From DATLXH01 sp035576005 (GTDB taxonomy: Bacteria > Acidobacteriota > Thermoanaerobaculia > Gp7-AA8): a stretch of 43,077 bases of DNA. The DNA lies in assembly GCA_035576005.1 (NCBI GenBank), contig DATLXH010000072.1:1-43077 (forward strand), given 5' to 3'. The position numbers and the translations under genes were made by a program. Of the stretch, positions 8,600 to 16,272 are shown one piece after another. The notes beneath the pieces were generated by a model that searched no databases, was not told the origin of the DNA, and saw only the letters and a list, made by a program, of their open reading frames with translations. The number at the start of each line of letters is the position of its first letter. Position 1 is the first letter of the stretch.

Positions 8600-9237
8600 A
8601 CCTGCTGGAACTGCCTCCGGCATGGCTCTCCAGAGTAGCGGTCGTCACCGGCTATCTCCACGGCGACATCGAGAGCTTCTTCAACGAGGATGAGTTCGCC
8701 GCCGTTCGCGGACTACGCTTTCCTCACCAAAAGACTGAGTGGTTCTCGGCGAGGATGGCCGCGAAGTGGCTGGCCTGCAGCAGGGGGTTAGCCAGCGACC
8801 CACGATCTGTAGCGGTGAGCGGCGGCCGGCAGCGGCGGCCAGAGCTTCGTCTCGAGAGCCGCGCTGCTGTAGCACTCTCGCTGAGCCATACAGATGGTGT
8901 GGGTGGAGCGGCGATCGATCACGAAACGATCGGTCTCGACGTGCAGAGAGTGCGACCGCTATCAGAGCGTGGATGGAAGTTTTTCCTTCAGGAACGTGAA
9001 ATATCGGCGGTCCGCATGGCGTCGATCGACGATGTAGCAATTCACTTCTGGTCTGCAAAGGAAGCCGCCTGGAAGGCGCTCAGTGGCGAAAATCAACGCG
9101 GGCTCAAAGATGTCGGGCTCTCGCTTTCAGCGGAAGGCTCTGACGGACTCAGATTTCGTTACCACTGCGCCACTGAGAGTGGAATTGTAGAGACCAGACG
9201 CATCGGCTCTCTGGTCGTTGCACTCGCGGGCCGCTGA
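8596..9237 (+). CDS. 4'-phosphopantetheinyl transferase (Sfp type)
   Basis: Transfers phosphopantetheine from CoA to a serine on acyl or peptidyl carrier proteins. The 213 residues carry the family's two signatures: IGLDVQ at 112-117, with the metal-binding aspartate at 115, and FWSAKEAAWKA at 151-161, matching the W-x-x-K-E-A-x-x-K motif. A conserved LSLSHTDG block lies upstream of the first. The ATG overlaps the preceding stop (ATGA). No polyketide or peptide synthase lies nearby, so the carrier-protein substrate is unknown. It may serve fatty acid ACP if no AcpS exists elsewhere. Confidence 0.88.
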   Translation: MNLLELPPAWLSRVAVVTGYLHGDIESFFNEDEFAAVRGLRFPHQKTEWFSARMAAKWLACSRGLASDPRSVAVSGGRQRRPELRLESRAAVALSLSHTDGVGGAAIDHETIGLDVQRVRPLSERGWKFFLQEREISAVRMASIDDVAIHFWSAKEAAWKALSGENQRGLKDVGLSLSAEGSDGLRFRYHCATESGIVETRRIGSLVVALAGR

Positions 9238-9304
9238 GGGGACGCAGTCCGCTCCGTTCGATGTCTGCACCGCCTCTGACGGTCAGACGTCAGGGTCAGG
9301 CGCT

Positions 9305-9486
9305 AGTCCGCATTTCTCACAGACCTTTGTCGTGAGACGGCGGAGAGTGGCTTGGCTGCGAGGCGCACGGCGATTTTGCGACGAAGGCATAGTCGACACT
9401 ATGTCAAGGAGCGAAATTGCCGTGCAACGAAGCAGACAGGCCGCTATCCGTCGTCTCGCGGCGAAGGTCTGTGAGAAACGCGGGCG
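9305..9486. repeat. complete copy of a ~180-bp palindromic (MITE-like) element
   Basis: The left arm begins AGTCCGCATTTCTCACAGAC. The right arm ends GTCTGTGAGAAACGCGGGC. The terminal arms, about 38 bp each, are near-perfect inverted repeats. Inside, GCACGGCGATTTTGC pairs imperfectly with GAAATTGCCGTGC around a central GCATAGTCGACACTATGTC palindrome, so the whole element can fold into one long hairpin. There is no open reading frame. Related copies lie at 25218-25402, 20832-21270 (interrupted) and, as right ends only, at 122-182 and 10879-10898. Confidence 0.8.
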
Positions 9487-9499
9487 AGGACAACCTGAC

Positions 9500-10363
9500 T
9501 CAATTCTCTCCCCACTGCTTGAGCAGGTTTCGCGCGTCCTGCTGCGCCCCCGCGTGCTCGGCGGCATAACTCGCGTCGTTAGGCGCGCCGATGACGTCAC
9601 GAAGCATCTGGACTGCTTTCGCTTTCGTCGCCTTGTCCGCCGCGAACATCGCCTCGGCGAGAAACACCTGCGTGATCTTGTTGGTGGGGTCCTCAGCCAG
9701 AGACTGACGCAGATACTTCACTGCTTCTGATCCCGATGCCCATCCAGTGAGGAACGGCACTCTCGGCGTCTGGTTGTGAAGCCGCCCGAGCACCCTCGCG
9801 CCGCCACCCCCTTCGATCTTCGGGTCGATCATCATCACGATCGTCGACTCTCGCCGAATCCGGTCAGCCACCCCCTCCTTGACCGCGGCAAGCTTTCCAT
9901 AGACCTGGGCCCACTCGCCCCATGAGACCGCGTCCCAATAAAGAAGCTGGCCCGCGTGCGGGATCTGTCTTGCCGCGTCCGCAACTCTCTTCTCAGCGGT
10001 TCTTGCCACAGGACCCGCCCCTCTCGCCGCGAGCATCTTGTCGAAAATCTGGAGCGACTCCGCGCCAACGGTTCTCGCCTGCTCGAACACCTTCCGCTTC
10101 TGGTCCTTCGTAGCTGCCACATAGCTGCCTTTATAACGAAGCGCTCGCAGTAGTTTCCATCTCGACTCCAGGTCGTCAGGCCTCTGAACGATCGCTCTCT
10201 GATAGCCGGCGATTGCGGCATCGATGTTGGCCGTTGCCGGCCTGCCTGACTGGATCCCCTGTCCCCGGTCCAGGTATGCCTGGTCAGCCTCCGAGAGCTG
10301 GCCGAAGGCTGCAGAAACGAATGAAAGTGCGAATAGAACCGTAAGCAGGATTGCCTGTCTCAT
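9500..10363 (-). CDS. secreted TPR-like protein, function unknown
   Basis: The start was set at the ATG giving MRQAILLTVLFALSFVSAAFG, a typical signal peptide with likely cleavage before QLSEADQ. Other in-frame starts lie upstream at 10372 and 10438. The mature part is about 265 residues, helical, with TPR-like segments such as AAIAGYQRAIVQRPDDLESRW near the N-terminus and AVKYLRQSLAEDPTNKITQ near the C-terminus. This suggests a periplasmic protein-protein interaction scaffold. It stops 14 bp from the palindromic element at 9305-9486, and is divergent from the small lipoprotein gene. Confidence 0.65.
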   Translation of the reverse strand: MRQAILLTVLFALSFVSAAFGQLSEADQAYLDRGQGIQSGRPATANIDAAIAGYQRAIVQRPDDLESRWKLLRALRYKGSYVAATKDQKRKVFEQARTVGAESLQIFDKMLAARGAGPVARTAEKRVADAARQIPHAGQLLYWDAVSWGEWAQVYGKLAAVKEGVADRIRRESTIVMMIDPKIEGGGGARVLGRLHNQTPRVPFLTGWASGSEAVKYLRQSLAEDPTNKITQVFLAEAMFAADKATKAKAVQMLRDVIGAPNDASYAAEHAGAQQDARNLLKQWGEN

Positions 10364-10490
10364 AGTCGTCATTTCCCTGGCCGTATTGTAGTGTTTCTCG
10401 CGGAGGGATCGGTAAGCCTCGGGGCGGCGCACTGGCATCTACCGTGCGATGCATGCTGCAGTTCGAAGCAACTCTCCCCAGGAGGAGCAA

Positions 10491-10805
10491 ATGGTAAAGA
10501 TAGTCACCGTCATGATGATCGCGCTTTTATGCTCGTGCCGAGGTGAGCCTGTACCTCGCGATTACCAGAACTCGTCCCCATCGAGTCCAGCGGATAGCAA
10601 GGCCGGGACTCCAACCGCGCAAGGACAGGCAACCGGCTCTCCGGAGCCATCATCAGGAGCAGAGGGATCGGCCGGCCCTTACGATACGGTCAGGCCATCG
10701 ACGGGGACGGCAACGCCGGCACCGGTGGGGAATCCGCGTCCCGCTGTCCCTCCTTCTTCATCGACCACCGGCTCGGCCGTGACGTCGACTTCGCCGCACG
10801 AATAG
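10491..10805 (+). CDS. small low-complexity lipoprotein
   Basis: A 104-residue product. The ATG at 10491 has a good ribosome binding site (AGGAGG about 6 bases upstream). The N-terminus MVKIVTVMMIALLCSC is a short signal peptide ending in a possible lipobox (LCSC). The rest is almost entirely Pro, Ser, Thr, Gly and Ala, so it is probably disordered and surface or periplasm exposed. No domain can be recognised. Codon usage in the low-complexity part is compatible with a real gene, but conservation cannot be judged here. Confidence 0.5.
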   Translation: MVKIVTVMMIALLCSCRGEPVPRDYQNSSPSSPADSKAGTPTAQGQATGSPEPSSGAEGSAGPYDTVRPSTGTATPAPVGNPRPAVPPSSSTTGSAVTSTSPHE

Positions 10806-10878
10806 TCGCGCGGCGAGTTCAATCGTTGAGGGGGGAGGCCTTCGATCGGCCGGAGCGTCGCGTGACACTGCCCGTCAA

Positions 10879-10898
10879 CTGTGAGAAATGCGGGCTAG
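10879..10898 (+). repeat. repeat right end abutting fmt
   Basis: CTGTGAGAAATGCGGGCTAG matches the right end of the ~180-bp palindromic element. It ends 11 bp before the proposed fmt start codon and supplies an in-frame ATG (10888), which would add seven repeat-encoded residues. Confidence 0.75.
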
Positions 10899-10908
10899 AA
10901 TCCCCGCC

Positions 10909-11832
10909 TTGAATATCGTCTTCTTCGGAACGCCCGACTTTGCGATGCCGTCGCTGCGAGCTTTGCTCGACTCACGTCACATCGTTTCGCTGGTCGTCGC
11001 ACAGCCCGATCGCCCATCCGGCCGTGGGATGAAAATGCAGTCGCCGCCGACCATCGTCGAGGCGAAGGGAAGGGCAATCGAATGTCTGCAGCCCGAAAAG
11101 GTTCGGGACCCAGCGTTCCTCGAGCGAGTTCGCCAATCGCGGTCTGATCTCGGAATCGTCATCGCCTACGGAAGAATCCTTCCGTCAACCCTGCTCATCA
11201 TTCCGACGCACGGATTTCTCAATGTCCATGCGTCGCTGCTTCCCGCATACCGAGGTGCCGCGCCGATTCAGCGCGCACTCGAAGCGGGTGAGCGCGAAAC
11301 CGGCGTGACAATCATGCGGGTCGACGAGCAGCTGGACCATGGTCCGATCCTCGGCACGGCGCGACTATCGATCGGCGACCAGGAGCGCATGCCTGAGCTG
11401 AGTGCTCGTCTTGCTCGCCAAGGCGCAGCGTCACTGCTTGACGTGATTGACGCTGTCGAACAGGGAACGTCACGGGAGACAGAGCAGGATCACGCGCAGG
11501 CTACGCACGCAGCAAAGCTGGAGCGCTCCGAAGGTTTGATTGACTGGAGCGCTGCCGCCGGATCGATCTATAACCGGTTCCGCGGATTCGATCCCTGGCC
11601 GGGCGTGTTTTTCAAGGCCGGGAGCGAGATGGTGAAAGTAGTCGGAATGCGACCGTCGGAAGAATCCGGAACGCCGGGCGAGATCGTTTCTCTCGGCGGC
11701 CGGACCGCCATCGTGGCCGCAGGAGACCGTTCGCTGGAACTGGTACAGGTCAAGCGCCCCGGAAAACCGTCGGTCGATGCGGCGGAGTATTTTCGCTCGC
11801 GAGACCGCCGCACCGGAGATCGGCTCGAGTGA
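10909..11832 (+). CDS. fmt: methionyl-tRNA formyltransferase
   Basis: Formylates initiator Met-tRNA using 10-formyl-THF. The protein is 307 residues from TTG 10909, which places NIVFFGTPDFA right at the N-terminus as in the family. An ATG at 10888 in the adjoining repeat is in frame but would add the non-family residues MRARIPA. Visible motifs are the folate-site block NVHASLLPAYRGAAPIQ (with the N-x-H pair), then MRVDEQLDHGPIL, and a C-terminal OB-fold-like domain from about residue 205. It overlaps rsmB by 4 nt. The fmt-rsmB pairing is common in bacteria. Confidence 0.93.
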   Translation: MNIVFFGTPDFAMPSLRALLDSRHIVSLVVAQPDRPSGRGMKMQSPPTIVEAKGRAIECLQPEKVRDPAFLERVRQSRSDLGIVIAYGRILPSTLLIIPTHGFLNVHASLLPAYRGAAPIQRALEAGERETGVTIMRVDEQLDHGPILGTARLSIGDQERMPELSARLARQGAASLLDVIDAVEQGTSRETEQDHAQATHAAKLERSEGLIDWSAAAGSIYNRFRGFDPWPGVFFKAGSEMVKVVGMRPSEESGTPGEIVSLGGRTAIVAAGDRSLELVQVKRPGKPSVDAAEYFRSRDRRTGDRLE

Positions 11833-13103
11833 CTCTTCGTGAACGAGCGTTCGTCATCCTCCAGCGGGTCGAGGAGGAAGGTGCTTTCGCTGCGCCACTT
11901 CTCGGCCGGGGAGACGACGCAGACCTCTTCGTCCGTACCCTCGTTCTCGGGGTACTCCGGTGGCGCGGTCAGCTCGATTTCCTCATCGAGCAGCTCTCGA
12001 AACGTTCGCTCGCGAAGCTGCAGCCCGCTGTTGTACAGATCCTGCGCCTTGGCCTGTTCCAGCTGATGCGCAGCGATGTGGTCGGTTACGCCGCCGTATC
12101 TGAGAGCGTCAATCTTTCCGCCCGGCACGCCCCGCATGCAACAAAGCTGGTCAACGCTGTGCTTCGCTCCGCAACTCGCACCAACCTGCAGACTTTGATT
12201 CCACAGCGCGACGACGATCAATCACTGGCGATACGCTATTCGCATCCGCTATGGCTGGTCTCGCGGTGGCGAAAGAAATTCGGCCGTAGTCGAACAGAAG
12301 CCATGCTCGCTGCAGACCAGGAACTGTCTTATCCCGATCTGCTCGTCAACACACAAAGAGTGAATGCGTCCGAGCTGACGCGACGCGCGAACGAGAAGGG
12401 GCTGAGAGCCTCACCCTCCCGATTCTCCGAAGCAATGATCCGGATCGAGGCGTCCACGACAGCGCTGGCCGGCGAGATGGAAGAAGGCCTTCTGTTCCCT
12501 ATGGATGAAGGGAGTGCAGTGATCGTGTCGCTATTGGGAGGATCTCCGCGTCGGGTCCTCGATGCAGCGGCGGCACCGGGCGGCAAGTCGCTCGCGATGA
12601 GTCTTGCCGGGCACACGGTCACGAGCCTCGATCTTTCCCTTGGAAGGCTCGGCACCTTGCGCCGGTCTCACCGCCGCTTTTTTGACTCGCAGCCACGCGT
12701 TATCGCCGGGGACGCCAGGCTCCTTCCATTCCGCGGCCGTTTCGATGTCGCGCTGCTCGATGCGCCATGCAGTGCGAGTGGAACATTTCGCAAGAACCCC
12801 GAGGCTAGATGGCGCGTGACTCGCGAGAGCCTCGAAGCGCACGCGGCGCTCCAGCGCGAGATGCTCCGCAGTGTGCTGACCGTGGCGCCCGAATGCATCT
12901 ACTCCACCTGCTCGCTGGAGGAAGAGGAGAACGACGCCGTGGTTGCGGCGATCGTGGCCGAGAGTGATGATCTCGAGTGTTTCGATCTAGCCTCGCGCGC
13001 CGGGAGCGAGGTGGCACGATGGATCGAGAACGGGGTACTTCGGCTGACACCTGAGGCCGGGACTGACGGTTTCACGGCTCATGGGATACGACATAAGCAA
13101 TAG
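11829..13103 (+). CDS. rsmB: 16S rRNA m5C967 methyltransferase
   Basis: Methylates C967 of 16S rRNA. The 424-residue protein has an N-terminal NusB-like RNA-binding domain (about 1-140) and a Rossmann methyltransferase domain. The SAM site is LDAAAAPGGKS. The two catalytic cysteines are in LLDAPCSASG and in YSTCSLEEEEND. The GTG start overlaps the fmt stop (GTGA), which suggests translational coupling. The family-typical DAPCS...FRKNPEARW block is intact. Confidence 0.94.
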   Translation: MTLRERAFVILQRVEEEGAFAAPLLGRGDDADLFVRTLVLGVLRWRGQLDFLIEQLSKRSLAKLQPAVVQILRLGLFQLMRSDVVGYAAVSESVNLSARHAPHATKLVNAVLRSATRTNLQTLIPQRDDDQSLAIRYSHPLWLVSRWRKKFGRSRTEAMLAADQELSYPDLLVNTQRVNASELTRRANEKGLRASPSRFSEAMIRIEASTTALAGEMEEGLLFPMDEGSAVIVSLLGGSPRRVLDAAAAPGGKSLAMSLAGHTVTSLDLSLGRLGTLRRSHRRFFDSQPRVIAGDARLLPFRGRFDVALLDAPCSASGTFRKNPEARWRVTRESLEAHAALQREMLRSVLTVAPECIYSTCSLEEEENDAVVAAIVAESDDLECFDLASRAGSEVARWIENGVLRLTPEAGTDGFTAHGIRHKQ

Positions 13104-13343
13104 TTTATTACTACCCGATATATTGATACCGAAAATCAGTTACTAATTTGGAGACCTTTTTCGGAATAGAATAACGACACGCATTTATACCTGTTCACGG
13201 TCACTTTCGTACTGATTCCATGTTCGCAGGAGACAGCTGTGCTTTTGTGACGCTCGTCGCTTGCTTTTCACCAGATTTGAGAGCGCAAAAAATCGAGATT
13301 CCTGAAGAACAAATCGGACGGCAATTCGCACGGGAGAATCCGA
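13104..13343. other. AT-richer intergenic stretch before the HU gene
   Basis: This 240-bp stretch is clearly more AT-rich than its surroundings, for example TTTATTACTACCCGATATATTG near 13101-13122. It holds no convincing open reading frame, hairpin or repeat. It probably serves as the upstream regulatory region of the HU gene (possible UP-element-like DNA). No specific site can be named. Confidence 0.35.
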
Positions 13344-13372
13344 TTGACAATCAGAAACACTTTCCTTAGATT
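13344..13372 (+). promoter_or_regulatory. sigma-70-type promoter of the HU gene
   Basis: A perfect -35 box TTGACA lies at 13344-13349. A 17-bp spacer separates it from TAGATT at 13367-13372, which matches four of six bases of the -10 consensus. Transcription would begin near 13379, about 50 bp before the HU ATG, leaving a short leader that contains the AGGAGGG ribosome binding site. Confidence 0.65.
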
Positions 13373-13429
13373 GTCCGAACTTTCCCACAAACAAGTTGCG
13401 AATGTGTGACCCCACAGGAGGGTGTACCA

Positions 13430-13729
13430 ATGGCAGGAAAAGCCGAGATCATCACCGCGATTGCCGAACAGGCAGGAATCTCAAAAAAGGAAGCGGGCTC
13501 AGCGTTTGATGCGTTTGTCGGATACATCAGCGACTCGTGCTCACGCGGCGAGCGATGTGCAGTTCCAGGTCTCGGCAGCTTCGCGATCTCTCAGCGCAAG
13601 GCGCGCGAGGGACGTAACCCCCGAACGAACGAAAAGATCCAGATTCCCGCAAGCAAGAACGTTCGCTTCAAGGCCGGTAAAGATCTTCGCGAGATGATGA
13701 ACACGAAGCGAAGCAGCAAGAAAAAGTAA
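13430..13729 (+). CDS. HU/IHF-family DNA-binding protein
   Basis: A small basic nucleoid protein of 99 residues. The N-terminus (AEIITAIAEQAGISKKEAGSAFDAF) is the HU helix-turn-helix body. VPGLGSFAISQRKAREGRNPRTNE covers the beta arm with the G-x-G-x-F motif and the conserved RNPRT tip. VRFKAGKDLRE ends the fold, and a short lysine-rich tail (RSSKKK) follows. The start was chosen at ATG 13430 because AGGAGGG precedes it by seven bases; an in-frame GTG/ATG further up gives only unrelated residues. It is a single-gene unit with its own promoter and terminator. Confidence 0.93.
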   Translation: MAGKAEIITAIAEQAGISKKEAGSAFDAFVGYISDSCSRGERCAVPGLGSFAISQRKAREGRNPRTNEKIQIPASKNVRFKAGKDLREMMNTKRSSKKK

Positions 13730-13753
13730 GAACCGTCTTCGACGTCCTGTTGT

Positions 13754-13780
13754 GCTCCGCTGGCGCGGAGCATTTTTTTT
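13754..13780 (+). terminator. Rho-independent terminator of the HU gene
   Basis: GCTCCGC (13754-13760) pairs perfectly with GCGGAGC (13765-13771) across a 4-base loop. AT7-8 follows, with eight Ts at 13773-13780. It lies 24 bp after the HU stop. On the other strand there is no T tract, so it does not serve the convergent dGTPase gene. Confidence 0.88.
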
Positions 13781-13814
13781 GGCAGCCAGCGACTCAGCGC
13801 GGACACCCGGCGTG

Positions 13815-14840
13815 CTAAACCCAGGGGCGCGGCAGAAACAGTTTCGCGTAAAGGTTCATGGCGTACCGATCCGTCATTCCCGCAATGAAGTCGAGCGCCA
13901 GCCGGTCGATCGGCTCCCCACTCTTCGTATTCAGGAAATTCTCCGGATGCGTCGTCACGTATTCGAACAGGGAGGTCAGGACCTTCTGAGCCTTCTCGAA
14001 CTCGGAACGAACGGATGGGATCAGATACATGTGCTCGAACATGTAAGTTCGCAGCTCCTCGAGGGCACCGAGAACCTCGGGTGACATACTGATCGCTTCG
14101 TAATCGCACGCCAGCGTTGCGGCGATCACGTCCCTGACCATCTTGCCGATCCGGTCATGACCATTCTGTCCCAGCGTTTCCCTGATCGACTGAGGAATGT
14201 CGTTCTCTTCGAGCAGGCCCGCTCGCACGCCGTCGTCGATGTCGTGGTTTACGTACGCGATGATGTCCGAGATCCTGACGATGTCGCCTTCCAGCGTCAG
14301 GGCGCGGGCTTTCGGCCGCTTTCTGAGCAGCTCCCCTTTCTCTCCTTTTGAGTGATTCAGAATCCCGTCTCTGACCTCGACTGTCAGGTTGAGCCCGGCT
14401 CCGTCATTCTCGAGAACCTCGACCACGCGAACGGACTGACGATAGTGATCGAAGCCGCCCTTGACGAGCTTGGTCAGCGCGGCCTCTCCGGCGTGGCCGA
14501 ATGGCGAGTGCCCCAGATCGTGTCCCAGTCCCATGGCCTCCGTCAGAACTTCGTTCAGACGTAGTGACTTCGCAATTGTCCGCGCGATCTGCGTGACCTC
14601 CAGAACGTGCGTCAGCCGGGTCCGGTAGTGATCACCCTCCGGAGCCAGAAAGACCTGCGTCTTGTGCTTGAGCCGCCGGAACGCTTTGCAGTGAATGATC
14701 CGATCGCGATCCCGCTGATACGACGGACGGATATCGTCTTCCGGTTCCACGCGATCGCGGCCTCGGCTGTTCTGGCTGAGCGCAGCTTGCGGAACGAGAG
14801 TCTCGCTCTCAATTCTCTCGAGCATTTCTCTTATCGACAT
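13815..14840 (-). CDS. dgt: dGTPase-like HD-domain deoxyguanosinetriphosphate triphosphohydrolase
   Basis: Hydrolyses dNTPs to deoxynucleosides and triphosphate. The 341-residue protein has the short form typical of non-enteric dGTPase-like proteins. IIHCKAFRRLKHKTQVF at 48-64 is the family signature. The HD metal site is formed by H78 (RLTHVLEV), H107-D108 (GLGHDLGHSPFGH) and a downstream aspartate in VNHDIDDG. It converges on the HU gene. Its 105-bp upstream region separates it from the GNAT gene. Confidence 0.9.
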   Translation of the reverse strand: MSIREMLERIESETLVPQAALSQNSRGRDRVEPEDDIRPSYQRDRDRIIHCKAFRRLKHKTQVFLAPEGDHYRTRLTHVLEVTQIARTIAKSLRLNEVLTEAMGLGHDLGHSPFGHAGEAALTKLVKGGFDHYRQSVRVVEVLENDGAGLNLTVEVRDGILNHSKGEKGELLRKRPKARALTLEGDIVRISDIIAYVNHDIDDGVRAGLLEENDIPQSIRETLGQNGHDRIGKMVRDVIAATLACDYEAISMSPEVLGALEELRTYMFEHMYLIPSVRSEFEKAQKVLTSLFEYVTTHPENFLNTKSGEPIDRLALDFIAGMTDRYAMNLYAKLFLPRPWV

Positions 14841-14945
14841 AGTTGGCCTGGGACGCTGGTCAATTCAACATTCAACATTCTCGCACTAACTGAATGCTGA
14901 AAATGATCTGCAGGCGCTGGTATTACGAAAGGTGGAACGGCCTGC

Positions 14946-15419
14946 TTACAGCTCGTACTTCATACAGATGGCACCTTTCACAGGATTGCTCCCGTACGGT
15001 GCAATGTCTACAAACCCCAGCGAGCGATAAAGGGCAATCGCGCTCTTCATAGACGGAAGCGTGTCGAGAAAGACCGATCGGTACCCGAACACTCGAGCCT
15101 CGACGATGGCCCGCGTCACCAGCGCCTCTCCGATTCCCTTGCCGCGAAACAGCGGGCGAACGTAGAGGCGCTTGATCTCCGCAGCATCCGGCGACATCGG
15201 CCTCAGAGCGACACAACCCGCAGTCTCATTATTGACGCTTGCCAGGTAGATTCGCCCTGCCGGCGGTGCGTACTCGCCGGGCAGATTTGCCAGCTCAGCG
15301 TCGAACTGCCTGAAGCAGAGATCCTTGCCCAGCACCGCTGCGTACTCGCCTAACAGCGAGCGAACCTCGCCGATCATGGATGGTGCATGCGCCTCGACGA
15401 TGAGCGACGATTCACTCAC
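14946..15419 (-). CDS. GNAT-family N-acetyltransferase
   Basis: A 157-residue protein with the GNAT fold: IYLASVNNETAGCVALRP (beta3), AEIKRLYVRP (beta4) and RGKGIGEALVTRAI, the acetyl-CoA pyrophosphate loop. The C-terminal block is LDTLPSMKSAIALYRSLGF. The substrate cannot be told from sequence. It starts with GTG inside the last codons of the phzF-like gene (GTGA overlap), so the two are translationally coupled and may modify or process a common metabolite. Confidence 0.87.
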   Translation of the reverse strand: MSESSLIVEAHAPSMIGEVRSLLGEYAAVLGKDLCFRQFDAELANLPGEYAPPAGRIYLASVNNETAGCVALRPMSPDAAEIKRLYVRPLFRGKGIGEALVTRAIVEARVFGYRSVFLDTLPSMKSAIALYRSLGFVDIAPYGSNPVKGAICMKYEL

Positions 15420-16207
15420 ACGGTCAGGGTCCCGTGCATGATCGTGACCGCTTTGCCGCCCAGGATTACGCGATCCCCACGGACTTCGACTCTCACCTCT
15501 CCTCCGCGCGACGAGCGCTGATAAGCGAGAAGCTCGAGCTTGCCCAGGCGCGCGGCCCAGTAGGGCCCGAGAAAGCAGTGAGCGGACCCGGTCACGGGGT
15601 CTTCATCGATCCCCGCTGCCGGCGCAAAAAAACGCGACACGAAATCGTACGGCTCCGCTCCATTCGCGCTCGTTACGATCAGTCCCCGAACCGGAATCTC
15701 CGCAAGCGACGAGATCAACGGTCGCAACGTGCGAACAACCTCGGCGGAGGCTACTTCGACCAGATAGTCGAAGCGGTTTCGCGCAACATTCACGACTGCG
15801 CAATTGAGCATGGTCTCGAAGTCCGGAGTTGTCCCCTCTAGCGCTTCCTCCGGAGTCGACGGAAAATCGAGCTCGATCCACTCGCCCGGTCTCGCTGCCG
15901 TCAGCAGACCGCTACGAGTGTTGAATCGTCCCTGCTGCTCAGGTCTCAGAATCCCCTTCTCCCAGAGGATATGAGCGCTCGCCAGCGTTGCATGTCCGCA
16001 CAAGTCGACTTCGACCGTCGGCGTGAACCATCGCAGATCGAACTCATCTCCCCGACGAACGAGGAAAGCGGTTTCCGGCAGGTTCATCTCCCGCGCAATG
16101 TTCTGCATCCAGGAGTCTGACGCAGGCTCAGTCAGCAGACATACCGCTGCCGGGTTTCCTTTGAAGGGGGAATCGGTGAACGCGTCTACCTTGAAGATTC
16201 TCGCCAG
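15416..16207 (-). CDS. PhzF-family isomerase (non-canonical start)
   Basis: PhzF-like proteins are isomerases or epimerases of the diaminopimelate-epimerase fold. Family sequence runs from FKVDAFTDSPFKGNPAAVCLL, through QNIAREMNLPETAFLV (with the catalytic glutamate of the ETAF motif) and DLCGHATLASAH, to DPVTGSAHCFLGPYWA. The total is 263 residues, the normal length. The first conserved residues lie upstream of every ATG/GTG/TTG of that frame: an in-frame TGA at 16213-16211 leaves only CTG (16207) or ATC as start. The first conventional start, ATG 16108, would delete about 33 conserved residues. Either a CTG start is used or the gene has a 5' frameshift. Confidence 0.8.
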   Translation of the reverse strand: MARIFKVDAFTDSPFKGNPAAVCLLTEPASDSWMQNIAREMNLPETAFLVRRGDEFDLRWFTPTVEVDLCGHATLASAHILWEKGILRPEQQGRFNTRSGLLTAARPGEWIELDFPSTPEEALEGTTPDFETMLNCAVVNVARNRFDYLVEVASAEVVRTLRPLISSLAEIPVRGLIVTSANGAEPYDFVSRFFAPAAGIDEDPVTGSAHCFLGPYWAARLGKLELLAYQRSSRGGEVRVEVRGDRVILGGKAVTIMHGTLTV

Positions 16208-16272
16208 TGCTCACTCCGAAAAACATTTCGCGGCGGCCCGGGTGCCGAGCTCCGGACCGCCGCGAGAATGGA

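Noticed and set aside
14841..14945. terminator or operator at the CAACATTCAACATTC repeat upstream of the dGTPase gene
   Set aside because: Short direct repeat without a stable stem or T tract; nothing firm can be said.
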